From Beaufortia kweichowensis (Eukaryota > Chordata > Actinopteri > Cypriniformes > Gastromyzontidae), in assembly GCA_019155185.1 (NCBI GenBank), contig CM032802.1, positions 13,683,638-13,747,637 of the forward strand: 64,000 nt of DNA. The letters are read 5' to 3'. The notes under the pieces were generated by a model. The model was not told the origin of the DNA. It saw only the letters and a list, made by a program, of their open reading frames with translations, and searched no databases. Shown in pieces: positions 1 through 14,099 of the stretch. The first letter of the stretch is position 1. The number at the start of each line of letters is the position of its first letter. The position numbers and the translations under genes are program-made.

Positions 1-261
1 CAATATTTCGCACCTGATTCAAGCTCAAAAGGAACATCGAGACTCATCATCGTGGGTTGGGAGACAAGCACTTAACGAAACGAACTTCCAAGTTAAAAAC
101 TATAGAAACGATCCTTAAAAGTACAGTCTTGACGTAATTCGCGACACACAAGTGGAAAGCTGTTCTGAAGAACTTCTCCACAACAACGGTTTATCCTGGC
201 TGACTGGGTGCAGCCGTTAAAGTTGCACTCCACATTTAAATTAAATACAAGCATCAAATGA

Positions 262-281
262 AAGGCGGAAACGTCCGCCTT
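262..281 (+). other. Conserved hairpin inside each satellite unit
   Basis: AAGGCGGA-AACG-TCCGCCTT forms a perfect 8-bp stem with a 4-nt loop, followed about 10 bases later by an A-tract of varying length. It recurs in every unit (for example near 2010, 5522, 7275, 9028, 10777 and 12685). It is also kept in the diverged fragment at 19,183-19,202, where only the loop has changed (AATG). One unit (near 3763) has lost one G of the stem. Whether it acts in RNA or DNA is unknown. Confidence 0.75.
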
Positions 282-3200
282 GTGTTATAATTTCAAAAAA
301 AAAACATTTTAACCTTTTCCTAAACCTGACACATTAAACTGTAACGATCAGTTTTATTTCGAAACCTTGTAATTCTTTCCTGTCTATTCATTTGAATTAA
401 TTTGTCTCCTAATATTTATAAGTCCTTTTGGATAAAAGCGTCAGCTAAATGCCTAAATGTAAAAACATGTAAATGAAAGTGAGAACTTGCCCTACGAAAG
501 AAAAATGCTAGGTACACAGACCGTCACATTAAATGAGCAGCTTAATAATGGTGAGATTTGCATAATTTTGAGATGACTGATAATAGAAAGAACAGCTAAT
601 TCTTGTCATTCACCATGTTATGAAGAATACAAAGTATATTCATCATGGCCTTATACAGCAATGTTTGAAGATTAGTGAGGTCTGTGGTGTCAAGAAATGC
701 GCTATAGCATCGCCTATAAATATACGCATACCAGTGCATTGATACCACGGGATATTGAACGCTTCATTCTGATTGATAGACAAACGTTTTAAGGTGTTCA
801 ATTTTTATCAGGAAAAACGCACTGATGTGAAAGTGTTCCAGGTTAGTCGAGAGCAATACAGTTCCATATCATTTCCCCAAATGAACCTATATACCAGAAA
901 CATCATTGTCTACAGTAAGCCACAGCAACAAACTCAGCTAAGGAGGCCCTGCTTGATCTGATGTTTGAAGCCTTAAACTTTTAATTTAAGACAAACATGC
1001 AGTTTATTTTAAACGAATAGAGCATTTTCAGGACAAATGCAGACATAGGGACTTTATAGAAAAACAAGGTAAAAAGAGAAGCAGGATGGATTAATAACAC
1101 TGATAGCTTGAGAGTTTTATTTTTTGCTTCATGATGATACCCAAAAGGTAGACCAAAAATAAATGAATATGAATAGGTGTACACAGGGTTTTCGTTATTC
1201 ATTATTGAAGATTTAAAAGAATCAATGAAGAGCGATATTTTCTGTCTCATTTTTAAATATAGGCACGCTCTCTGAAAAGTTTATATCAGTGTATGTCAGT
1301 GGCTCCAGCTTCCGCACAAGTTAAAAACAATACTTTAGAATCAGCTTGTCCTGAGACGCCAGAGAAATTAATCCCACCCACAAGAGTGTTTAGGAGAAGA
1401 TACCCTGGCAGAGATCTTTAAGTTGAACATTTTAACAACGTTTAGTGTTGTTGTAACCCTTGCTATAAGGGAACAAAAAGACTCGGATTACCATGCCGAA
1501 TAATCATCGTTTGCTCATCAGAGGAAGAATCACACACAAAATCTGAAAGTGATAAACTGTAAGAGAACTGAAGTTTTTAGACGATCTCCCCTGAGACGTA
1601 ATTTAAACGTTATCAGAGCAAATTGAGAACAGGAACATCGTACTAAATTTTAAGGAACGATAAAAGCTCCACTTAGAGCATGCTCCTTTCTTCTATGTTG
1701 CGAAAGCAACAAAGAACATTCATCAATGGCACGAAACACAAGCTCAACACCAATATTTCGCACCTGATTCGCTCAAAAGGAACATCGAGACTCATCATCG
1801 TGGGTTGGGAGACAAGCACTTAACGAAACGAACTTCCAAGTTAAAAACTATAGAAACGATCCTTAAAAGTACAGTCTTGACGTAATTCGCGACACACAAG
1901 TGGAAAGCTGTTCTGAAGAACTTCTCCACAACAACGGTTTATCCTGGCTGACTGGGTGCAGCCGTTAAAGTTGCACTCCACATTTAAATTAAATACAAGC
2001 ATCAAATGAAAGGCGGAAACGTCCGCCTTGTGTTATACTTCAAAAAAAAAAACATTTTAACCTTTTCCTAAACCTGACACATTAAACTGTAACGATCAGT
2101 TTTATTTCGAAACCTTGTAATTCTTTCCTGTCTATTCATTTGAATTAATTTGTCTCCTAATATTTATAAGTCCTTTTGGATAAAAGCGTCAGCTAAATGC
2201 CTAAATGTAAAACATGTAAATGAAAGTGAGAACTTGCCCTACGAAAAGAAAATGCTAGGTAAACAGACCGTCACATTAAATGAGCAGCGAATAATGGTGA
2301 GATTTGCATAATTTTGAGATGACTGATAATAGAAAGAACAGCTAATTCTTGTCATTCACCATGTTATGAAGAATACAAAGTATATTCATCATGGCCTTAT
2401 ACAGCAATGTTTGAAGATTAGTGAGGTCTGTGGTGTCAAGAAATGCGCTATAGCATCGCCTATAAATATACGCATACCAGTGCATTGATACCACGGGATA
2501 TTGAACGCTTCATTCTGATTGATAGACAAACGTTTTAAGGTGTTCAATTTTTTTATCAGGAAAAACGCACTGATGTGAAAGTGTTCCAGGTTAGTCGAGA
2601 GCAATACAGTTCCATATCATTTCCCCAAATGAACCTATATACCAGAAACATCATTGTCTACAGTAAGCCACAGCAACAAACTCAGCTAAGGAGGCCCTGC
2701 TTGATCTGATGTTTGAAGCCTTAAACTTTTAATTTAAGACAAACATGCAGTTTATTTTAAACGAATAGAGCATTTTCAGGACAAATGCAGACATAGGGAC
2801 TTTTATAGAAAAACAAGGTAAAAAGAGAAGCAGGATGGATTAATAACACTGATAGCTTGAGAGTTTTATTTTTTGCTTCATGATGATACCCAAAAGGTAG
2901 ACCAAAAATAAATGAATATGAATAGGTGTACACAGGGTTTTCGTTATTCATTATTGAAGATTTAAAAGAATCAATGAAGAGCGATATTTTCTGTCTCATT
3001 TTTAAAATAGGCACGCTCTCTGAAAAGTTTATATCAGTGTATGTCAGTGGCTCCAGCTTCCGCACAAGTTAAAAACAATACTTTAGAATCAGCTTGTCCT
3101 GAGACGCCAGAGAAATTAATCCCACCCACAAGAGTGTTTAGGAGAAGATACCCTGGCAGAGATCTTTAAGTTGAACATTTTAACAACGTTTAGTGTTGTT

Positions 3201-6200
3201 GTAACCCTTGCTATAAGGGAACAAAAGACTCGGATTACCATGCCGAATAATCATCGTTTGCTCATCAGAGGAAGAACCACACACAAAATCTGAAAGTGAT
3301 AAACTGTAAGAGAACTGAAGTTTTAGACGATCTCCCTGAGAGACGTAATTTAAACGTTATCAGAGCAAATTGAGAACAGGAACATCGTACTAAATTTTAA
3401 GGAACGATAAAAGCTCCACTTAGAGCATGCTCCTTTCTTCTATGTTGCGAAAAGCAACAAAGAACATTCATCAATGGCACGAAACACAAGCTCAACACCA
3501 ATATTTCGCACCTGATTCGCGCTCAAAAGGAACATCGAGACTCATCATCGTGGGTTGGGAGACAAGCACTTAACGAAACGAACTTCCAAGTTAAAAACTA
3601 TAGAAACGATCCTTAAAAGTACAGTCTTGACGTAATTCGCGACACACAAGTGGAAAGCTGTTCTGAAGAACTTCTCCACAACAACGGTTTATCCTGGCTG
3701 ACTGGGTGCAGCCGTTAAAGTTGCACTCCACATTTAAATTAAATACAAGCATCAAATGAAAGGCGAAACGTCCGCCTTGTGTTATACTTCAAAAAAAAAA
3801 AACATTTTAACCTTTTCCTAAACCTGACACATTAAACTGTAACGATCAGTTTTATTTCGAAACCTTGTAATTCTTTCCTGTCTATTCATTTGAATTAATT
3901 TGTCTCCTAATATTTATAAGTCCTTTTGGATATAAAGCGTCAGCTAAATGCCTAAATGTAAAAACATGTAAATGAAAGTGAGAACTTGCCCTTACTGAGA
4001 AAGAAAATGCTAGGTACACAGACCGTCACATTAAATGAGCAGCGAATAATGGTGAGATTTGCATAATTTTGAGATGACTGATAATAGAAAGAACAGCTAA
4101 TTCTTGTCATTCACCATGTTATGAAGAATACAAAGTATATTCATCATGGCCTTATACAGCAATGTTTGAAGATTAGTGAGGTCTGTGGTGTCAAGAAATG
4201 CGCTATAGCATCGCCTATAAATATACGCATACCAGTGCATTGATACCACGGGATATTGAACGCTTCATTCTGATTGATAGACAAACGTTTTAAGGTGTTC
4301 AATTTTTTATCAGGAAAAACGCACTGATGTGAAAGTGTTCCAGGTTAGTCGAGAGCAATACAGTTCCATATCATTTCCCCAAATGAACCTATATACCAGA
4401 AACATCATTGTCTACAGTAAGCCACAGCAACAAACTCAGCTAAGGAGGCCCTGCTTGATCTGATGTTTGAAGCCTTAAACTTTTAATTTAAGACAAACAT
4501 GCAGTTTATTTTAAACGAATAGAGCATTTTCAGGACAAATGCAGACATAGGGGACTTTTATAGAAAAACAAGGTAAAAAGAGAAGCAGGATGGATTAATA
4601 ACACTGATAGCTTGAGAGTTTTATTTTTTTGCTTCATGATGATACCCAAAAGGTAGACCAAAAAATAAATGAATATGAATAGGTGTACACAGGGTTTTCG
4701 TTATTCATTATTGAAGATTTAAAAGAATCAATGAAGAGCGATATTTTCTGTCTCATTTTTAAAATAGGCACGCTCTCTGAAAAGTTTATATCAGTGTATG
4801 TCAGTGGCTCCAGCTTCCGGCACAAGTTAAAAAACAATACTTTAGAATCAGCTTGTCCTGAGACGCCAGAGAAATTAATCCCACCCACAAGAGTGTTTAG
4901 GAGAAGATACCCTGGCAGAGATCTTTAAGTTAAACATTTTAACAACGTTTAGTGTTGTTGTAACCCTTGCTATAAGGGAACAAAAAGACTCGGATTACCA
5001 TGCCGAATAATCATCGTTTGCTCATCAGAGGAAGAACCACACACAAAATCTGAAAGTGATAAACTGTAAGAGAACTGAAGTTTTTAGACGATCTCCCCTG
5101 AGACGTAATTTAAACGTTATCAGAGCGAATTGAGAACAGGAACATCGTACTAAATTTTAAGGAACGATAAAAGCTCCACTTAGAGCATGCTCCTTTCTTC
5201 TATGTTGCGAAAGCAACAAAGAACATTCATCAATGGCACGAAACACAAGCTCAACACCAATATTTCGCACCTGATTCGCTACTCAAAAAAGGAACATCGA
5301 GACTCATCATCGTGGGTTGGGAGACAAGCACTTAACGAAACGAACTTCCAAGTTAAAACTATAGAAACGATCCTTAAAAGTACAGTCTTGACGTAATTCG
5401 CGACACACAAGTGGAAAGCTGTTCTGAAGAACTTCTCCACAACAACGGTTTATCCTGGCTGACTGGGTGCAGCCGTTAAAGTTGCACTCCACATTTAAAT
5501 TAAATACAAGCATCAAATGAAAGGCGGAAACGTCCGCCTTGTGTTATACTTAAAAAAAAAAAAAACATTTTAACCTTTTCCTAAACCTGACACATTAAAC
5601 TGTAACGATCAGTTTTTATTTCGGAAACCTTGTAATTCTTTCCTGTCTATTCATTTGAATTAATTTGTCTCCTAATATTTATAAGTCCTTTTGGATAAAA
5701 GCGTCAGCTAAATGCCTAAATGTAAAAACATGTAAATGAAAGTGAGAACTTGCCCTACGAAAGAAAATGCTAGGTAAACAGACCGTCACATTAAATGAGC
5801 AGCGAATAATGGTGAGATTTGCATAATTTTGAGATGACTGATAATAGAAAGAACAGCTAATTCTTGTCATTCACCATGTTATGAAGAATACAAAGTATAT
5901 TCATCATGGCCTTATACAGCAATGTTTGAAGATTAGTGAGGTCTGTGGTGTCAAGAAATGCGCTATAGCATCGCCTATAAATATACGCATACCAGTGCAT
6001 TGATACCACGGGATATTGAACGCTTCATTCTGATTGATAGACAAACGTTTTAAGGTGTTCAATTTTTTATCAGGAAAAACGCACTGATGTGAAAGTGTTC
6101 CAGGTTAGTCGAGAGCAATACAGTTCCATATCATTTCCCCAAATGAACCTATATACCAGAAACATCATTGTCTACAGTAAGCCACAGCAACAAACTCAGC

Positions 6201-9200
6201 TAAGGAGGCCCTGCTTGATCTGATGTTTGAAGCCTTAAACTTTTAATTTAAGACAAACATGCAGTTTATTTTAAACGAATAGAGCATTTTCAGGACAAAT
6301 GCAGACATAGGGGACTTTATAGAAAAACAAGGTAAAAAGAGAAGCAGGATGGATTAATAACACTGATAGCTTGAGAGTTTTATTTTTTGCTTCATGATGA
6401 TACCCAAAAGGTAGACCAAAAATAAATGAATATGAATAGGTGTACACAGGGTTTTCGTTATTCATTATTGAAGATTTAAAAGAATCAATGAAGAGCGATA
6501 TTTTCTGTCTCATTTTTAAAATAGGCACGCTCTCTGAAAAGTTTATATCAGTGTATGTCAGTGGCTCCAGCTTCCGCACAAGTTAAAAACAATACTTTAG
6601 AATCAGCTTGTCCTGAGACGCCAGAGAAATTAATCCCACCCACAAGAGTGTTTAGGAGAAGATACCCTGGCAGAGATCTTTAAGTTGAACATTTTAACAA
6701 CGTTTAGTGTTGTTGTAACCCTTGCTATAAGGGAACAAAAAGACTCGGATTACCATGCCGAATAATCATCGTTTGCTCATCAGAGGAAGAATCACACACA
6801 AAATCTGAAAGTGATAAACTGTAAGAGAACTGAAGTTTTAGGCGATCTCCCCTGAGACGTAATTTAAAAGCGTTATCAGAGCGAATTGAGAACAGGAACA
6901 TCGTACTAAATTTTAAGGAACGATAAAAGCTCCACTTAGAGCATGCTCCTTTCTTCTATGTTGCGAAAGCAACAAAGAACATTCATCAATGGCACGAAAC
7001 ACAAGCTCAACACCAATATTTTGCACCTGATTCGCTCAAAAGGAACATCGAGACTCATCATCGTGGGTTGGGAGACAAGCACTTAACGAAACGAACTTCC
7101 AAGTTAAAAACTATAGAAACGATCCTTAAAAGTACAGTCTTGACGTAATTCGCGACACACAAGTGGAAAGCTGTTCTGAAGAACTTCTCCACAACAACGG
7201 TTTATCCTGGCTGACTGGGTGCAGCCGTTAAAGTTGCACTCCACATTTAAATTAAATACAAGCATCAAATGAAAGGCGGAAACGTCCGCCTTGTGTTATA
7301 TACTTCAAAAAAAAAAAACATTTTAACCTTTTCCTAAACCTGACACATTAAACTGTAACGATCAGTTTTATTTCGAAACCTTGTAATTCTTTCCTGTCTA
7401 TTCATTTGAATTAATTTGTCTCCTAATATTTATAAGTCCTTTTGGATAAAAGCGTCAGCTAAATGCCTAAATGTAAAACATGTAAATGAAAGTGAGAACT
7501 TGCCCTCGAAAAGAAAATGCTAGGTACACAGACCGTCACATTAAATGAGCAGCGAATAATGGTGAGATTTGCATAATTTTGAGATGACTGATAATAGAAA
7601 GAACAGCTAATTCTTGTCATTCACCATGTTATGAAGAATACAAAGTATATTCATCATGGCCTTATACAGCAATGTTTGAAGATTAGTGAGGTCTGTGGTG
7701 TCAAGAAATGCGCTATAGCATCGCCTATAAATATCACGCATACCAGTGCATTGATACCACGGGATATTGAACGCTTCATTCTGATTGATAGACAAACGTT
7801 TTAAGGTGTTCAATTTTTTATCAGGAAAAACGCACTGATGTGAAAGTGTTCCAGGTTAGTCGAGAGCAATACAGTTCCATATCATTTCCCCAAATGAACC
7901 TATATACCAGAAACATCATTGTCTACAGTAAGCCACAGCAACAAACTCAGCTAAGGAGGCCCTGCTTGATCTGATGTTTGAAGCCTTAAACTTTTAATTT
8001 AAGACAAACATGCAGTTTATTTTAAACGAATAGAGCATTTTCAGGACAAATGCAGACATAGGGGACTTTTATAGAAAAACAAGGTAAAAAGAGAAGCAGG
8101 ATGGATTAATAACACTGATAGCTTGAGAGTTTTATTTTTTTGCTTCATGATGATACCCAAAAGGTAGACCAAAAAATAAATGAATATGAATAGGTGTACA
8201 CAGGGTTTTCGTTATTCATTATTGAAGATTTAAAAGAATCAATGAAGAGCGATATTTTCTGTCTCATTTTTAAAATAGGCACGCTCTCTGAAAAGTTTAT
8301 ATCAGTGTATGTCAGTGGCTCCAGCTTCCGGCACAAGTTAAAAACAATACTTTAGAATCAGCTTGTCCTGAGACGCCAGAGAAATTAATCCCACCCACAA
8401 GAGTGTTTAGGAGAAGATACCCTGGCAGAGATCTTTAAGTTGAACATTTTAACAACGTTTAGTGTTGTTGTAACCCTTGCTATAAGGGAACAAAAAGACT
8501 CGGATTACCATGCCGAATAATCATCGTTTGCTCATCAGAGGAAGAATCACACACAAAATCTGAAAGTGATAAACTGTAAGAGAACTGAAGTTTTTAGACG
8601 ATCTCCCCTGAGACGTAATTTAAACGTTATCAGAGCGAATTGAGAACAGGAACATCGTACTAAATTTTAAGGAACGATAAAAGCTCCACTTAGAGCATGC
8701 TCCTTTCTTCTATGTTGCGAAAGCAACAAAGAACATTCATCAATGGCACGAAAACACAAGCTCAACACCAATATTTTGCACCTGATTCGGCTCAAAAGGA
8801 ACATCGAGACTCATCATCGTGGGTTGGGAGACAAGCACTTAACGAAACGAACTTCCAAGTTAAAAACTATAGAAACGATCCTTAAAAGTACAGTCTTGAC
8901 GTAATTCGCGACACACAAGTGGAAAGCTGTTCTGAAGAACTTCTCCACAACAACGGTTTATCCTGGCTGACTGGGTGCAGCCGTTAAAGTTGCACTCCAC
9001 ATTTAAATTAAATACAAGCATCAAATGAAAGGCGGAAACGTCCGCCTTGTGTTATACTTCAAAAAAAACATTTTAACCTTTTCCTAAACCTGACACATTA
9101 AACTGTAACGATCAGTTTTATTTCGAAACCTTGTAATTCTTTCCTGTCTATTCATTTGAATTAATTTGTCTCCTAATATTTATAAGTCCTTTTGGATAAA

Positions 9201-11070
9201 AGCGTCAGCTAAATGCCTAAATGTAAAACATGTAAATGAAAGTGAGAACTTGCCCTCTGAAAAGAAAATGCTAGGTACACAGACCGTCACATTAAATGAG
9301 CAGCGAATAATGGTGAGATTTGCATAATTTTGAGATGACTGATAATAGAAAGAACAGCTAATTCTTGTCATTCACCATGTTATGAAGAATACAAAGTATA
9401 TTCATCATGGCCTTATACAGCAATGTTTGAAGATTAGTGAGGTCTGTGGTGTCAAGAAATGCGCTATAGCATCGCCTATAAATATACGCATACCAGTGCA
9501 TTGATACCACGGGATATTGAACGCTTCATTCTGATTGATAGACAAACGTTTTAAGGTGTTCAATTTTTTATCAGGAAAAACGCACTGATGTGAAAGTGTT
9601 CCAGGTTAGTCGAGAGCAATACAGTTCCATATCATTTCCCCAAATGAACCTATATACCAGAAACATCATTGTCTACAGTAAGCCACAGCAACAAACTCAG
9701 CTAAGGAGGCCCTGCTTGATCTGATGTTTGAAGCCTTAAACTTTTAATTTAAGACAAACATGCAGTTTATTTTAAACGAATAGAGCATTTTCAGGACAAA
9801 TGCAGACATAGGGGACTTTTATAGAAAAACAAGGTAAAAAGAGAAGCAGGATGGATTAATAACACTGATAGCTTGAGAGTTTTATTTTTTGCTTCATGAT
9901 GATACCCAAAAGGTAGACCAAAAATAAATGAATATGAATAGGTGTACACAGGGTTTTCGTTATTCATTATTGAAGATTTAAAAGAATCAATGAAGAGCGA
10001 TATTTTCTGTCTCATTTTTAAAATAGGCACGCTCTCTGAAAAAAGTTTATATCAGTGTATGTCAGTGGCTCCAGCTTCCGGCACAAGTTAAAAACAATAC
10101 TTTAGAATCAGCTTGTCCTGAGACGCCAGAGAAATTAATCCCACCCACAAGAGTGTTTAGGAGAAGATACCCTGGCAGAGATCTTTAAGTTGAACATTTT
10201 AACAACGTTTAGTGTTGTTGTAACCCTTGCTATAAGGGAACAAAAGACTCGGATTACCATGCCGAATAATCATCGTTTGCTCATCAGAGGAAGAATCACA
10301 CACAAAATCTGAAAGTGATAAACTGTAAGAGAACTGAAGTTTTAGACGATCTCCCCTGAGACGTAATTTAAACGTTATCAGAGCGAATTGAGAACAGGAA
10401 CATCGTACTAAATTTTAAGGAACGATAAAAGCTCCACTTAGAGCATGCTCCTTTCTTCTATGTTGCGAAAGCAACAAAGAACATTCATCAATGGCACGAA
10501 ACACAAGCTCAACACCAATATTTCGCACCTGATTCGGCTCAAAAGGAACATCGAGACTCATCATCGTGGGTTGGGAGACAAGCACTTAACGAAACGAACT
10601 TCCAAGTTAAAACCTATAGAAACGATCCTTAAAAGTACAGTCTTGACGTAATTCGCGACACACAAGTGGAAAGCTGTTCTGAAGAACTTCTCCACAACAA
10701 CGGTTTATCCTGGCTGACTGGGTGCAGCCTTTAAAGTTGCACTCCACATTTAAATTAAATACAAGCATCAAATGAAAGGCGGAAACGTCCGCCTTGTGTT
10801 ATACTTAAAAAAAAAAAACATTTTAACCTTTTCCTAAACCTGACACATTAAACTGTAACGATCAGTTTTTATTTCGGAAACCTTGTAATTCTTTCCTGTC
10901 TATTCATTTGAATTAATTTGTCTCCTAATATTTATAAGTCCTTTTGGATAAAAGCGTCAGCTAAATGCCTAAATGTAAAAACATGTAAATGAAAGTGAGA
11001 ACTTGCCCTACGAAAGAAAATGATAGGTAAACAGACCGTCACATTAAATGAGCAGCGAATAATGGTGAGA

Positions 11071-11220
11071 CGTCATGTCAGGGTTTTTTTTTTTCTCTCC
11101 TAAAGAGTTTTTTTGAATCCCTGACCACTGACTGCTATGTCATTACATGTAAAGCTGCTTTGATACAATGTCCTTTGTGAAAAGCGCTATACAAATAAAA
11201 TAAAAAAAAATTGAATTGAA
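11071..11220 (+). mobile_element. 5-prime-truncated L2-type LINE (or SINE) tail inserted in one satellite unit
   Basis: A 150-bp sequence interrupts the unit between ATGGTGAGA and TTTGCATAAT, which are adjacent in all other units. It contains the widespread fish LINE 3-prime signature (AAGCTGCTTTGATACAATGT, then GAAAAGCGCTATACAAATAAA) and ends in ATTGAATTGAA repeats. I see no clear target-site duplication. It is found in only this unit, so it arrived after the array had formed or after the last homogenisation of this unit. Confidence 0.7.
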
Positions 11221-14099
11221 TTTGCATAATTTTGAGATGACTGATAATAGAAAGAACAGCTAATTCTTGTCATTCACCATGTTATGAAGAATACAAAGTA
11301 TATTCATCATGGCCTTATACAGCAATGTTTGAAGATTAGTGAGGTCTGTGGTGTCAAGAAATGCGCTATAGCATCGCCTATAAATATACGCATACCAGTG
11401 CATTGATACCACGGGATATTGAACGCTTCATTCTGATTGATAGACAAACGTTTTAAGGTGTTCAATTTTTTATCAGGAAAAACGCACTGATGTGAAAGTG
11501 TTCCAGGTTAGTCGAGAGCAATACAGTTCCATATCATTTCCCCAAATGAACCTATATACCAGAAACATCATTGTCTACAGTAAGCCACAGCAACAAACTC
11601 AGCTAAGGAGGCCCTGCTTGATCTGATGTTTGAAGCCTTAAACTTTTAATTTAAGACAAACATGCAGTTTATTTTAAACGAATAGAGCATTTTCAGGACA
11701 AATGCAGACATAGGGGACTTTTATAGAAAAACAAGGTAAAAAGAGAAGCAGGATGGATTAATAACACTGATAGCTTGAGAGTTTTATTTTTTTGCTTCAT
11801 GATGATACCCAAAAGGTAGACCAAAAAATAAATGAATATGAATAGGTGTACACAGGGTTTTCGTTATTCATTATTGAAGATTTAAAAGAATCAATGAAGA
11901 GCGATATTTTCTGTCTCATTTTTAAAATAGGCACGCTCTCTGAAAAGTTTATATCAGTGTATGTCAGTGGCTCCAGCTTCCGGCACAAGTTAAAAAACAA
12001 TACTTTAGAATCAGCTTGTCCTGAGACGCCAGAGAAATTAATCCCACCCACAAGAGTGTTTAGGAGAAGATACCCTGGCAGAGATCTTTATGTTAAACAT
12101 TTTAACAACGTTTAGTGTTGTTATAACCCTTGCTATAAGGGAACAAAAAGACTCGGATTACCATGCCGAATAATCATCGTTTGCTCATCAGAGGAAGAAC
12201 CACACACAAAATCTGAAAGTGATAAACTGTAAGAGAACTGAAGTTTTTAGACGATCTCCCCTGAGACGTAATTTAAACGTTATCAGAGCGAATTGAGAAT
12301 AGGAACATCGTACTAAATTTTAAGAAACGATAAAAGCTCCACTTAGAGCATGCTCCTTTCTTCTATGTTGCGAAAGCAACAAAGAACATTCATCAATGGC
12401 ACGAAACACAAGCTCAACACTAATATTTCGCACCTGATTCGCGCTCAAAAAGGAACATCGAGACTCATCATCGTGGGTTGGGAGACAAGCACTTAACGAA
12501 ACGAACTTCCAAGTTAAAAACTATAGAAACGATCCTTAAAAGTACAGTCTTGACGTAATTCGCGACACACAAGTGGAAAGCTGTTCTGAAGAACTTCTCC
12601 ACAACAACGGTTTATCCTGGCTGACTGGGTGCAGCCGTTAAAGTTGCACTCCACATTTAAATTAAATACAAGCATCAAATGAAAGGCGGAAACGTCCGCC
12701 TTGTGTTATACTTAAAAAAAAAACATTTTAACCTTTTCCTAAACCTGACACATTAAACTGTAACGATCAGTTTTATTTCGAAACCTTGTAATTCTTTCCT
12801 GTCTATTCATTTGAATTAATTTGTCTCCTAATATTTATAAGTCCTTTTGGATAAAAGCGTCAGCTAAATGCCTAAATGTAAAAACATGTAAATGAAAGTG
12901 AGAACTTGCCCTACGAAAGAAAATGCTAGGTAAACAGACCGTCACATTAAATGAGCAGCTTAATAATGGTGAGATTTGCATAATTTTGAGATGACTGATA
13001 ATAGAAAGAACAGCTAATTCTTGTCATTCACCATGTTATGAAGAATACAAAGTATATTCATCATGGCCTTATACAGCAATGTTTGAAGATTAGTGAGGTC
13101 TGTGGTGTCAAGAAATGCGCTATACCATCGCCTATAAATATACGCATACCAGTGCATTGATACCACGGGATATTGAACGCTTCATTCTGATTGATAGACA
13201 AACGTTTTAAGGTGTTAAATTTTTTATCAGGAAAAACGCACTGATGTGAAAGTGTTCCAGGTTAGTCGAGAGCAATACAGTTCCATATCATTTCCCCAAA
13301 TGAACCTATATACCAGAAACATCATTGTCTACAGTAAGCCACAGCAACAAACTCAGCTAAGGAGGCCCTGCTTGATCTGATGTTTGAAGCCTTAAACTTT
13401 TAATTTAAGACAAACATGCAGTTTATTTTAAACGAATAGAGCATTTTCAGGACAAATGCAGACATAGGGGACTTTATATAGAAAAACAAGGTAAAAAGAG
13501 AAGCAGGATGGATTAATAACACTGATAGCTTGAGAGTTTTATTTTTGCTTCATGATGATACCCAAAAGGTAGACCAAAAATAAATGAATATGAATAGGTG
13601 TACACAGGGTTTTCGTTATTCATTATTGAAGATTTAAAAGAATCAATGAAGAGCGATATTTTCTGTCTCATTTTAAAATAGGCACGCTCTCTGAAAAGTT
13701 TATATCAGTGTATGTCAGTGGCTCCAGCTTCCGGCACAAGTTAAAAAACAATACTTTAGAATCAGCTTGTCCTGAGACGCCAGAGAAATTAATCCCACCC
13801 ACAAGAGTGTTTAGGAGAAGATACCCTGGCAGAGATCTTTAAGTTAAACATTTTAACAACGTTTAGTGTTGTTATAACCCTTGCTATAAGGGAACAAAAA
13901 GACTCGGATTACCATGCCGAATAATCATCGTTTGCTCATCAGAGGAAGAACCACACACAAAATCTGAAAGTGATAAACTGTAAGAGAACTGAAGTTTTTA
14001 GACGATCTCCCCTGAGACGTAATTTAAACGTTATCAGAGCGAATTGAGAACAGGAACATCGTACTAAATTTTAAGGAACGATAAAAGCTCCACTTAGAG

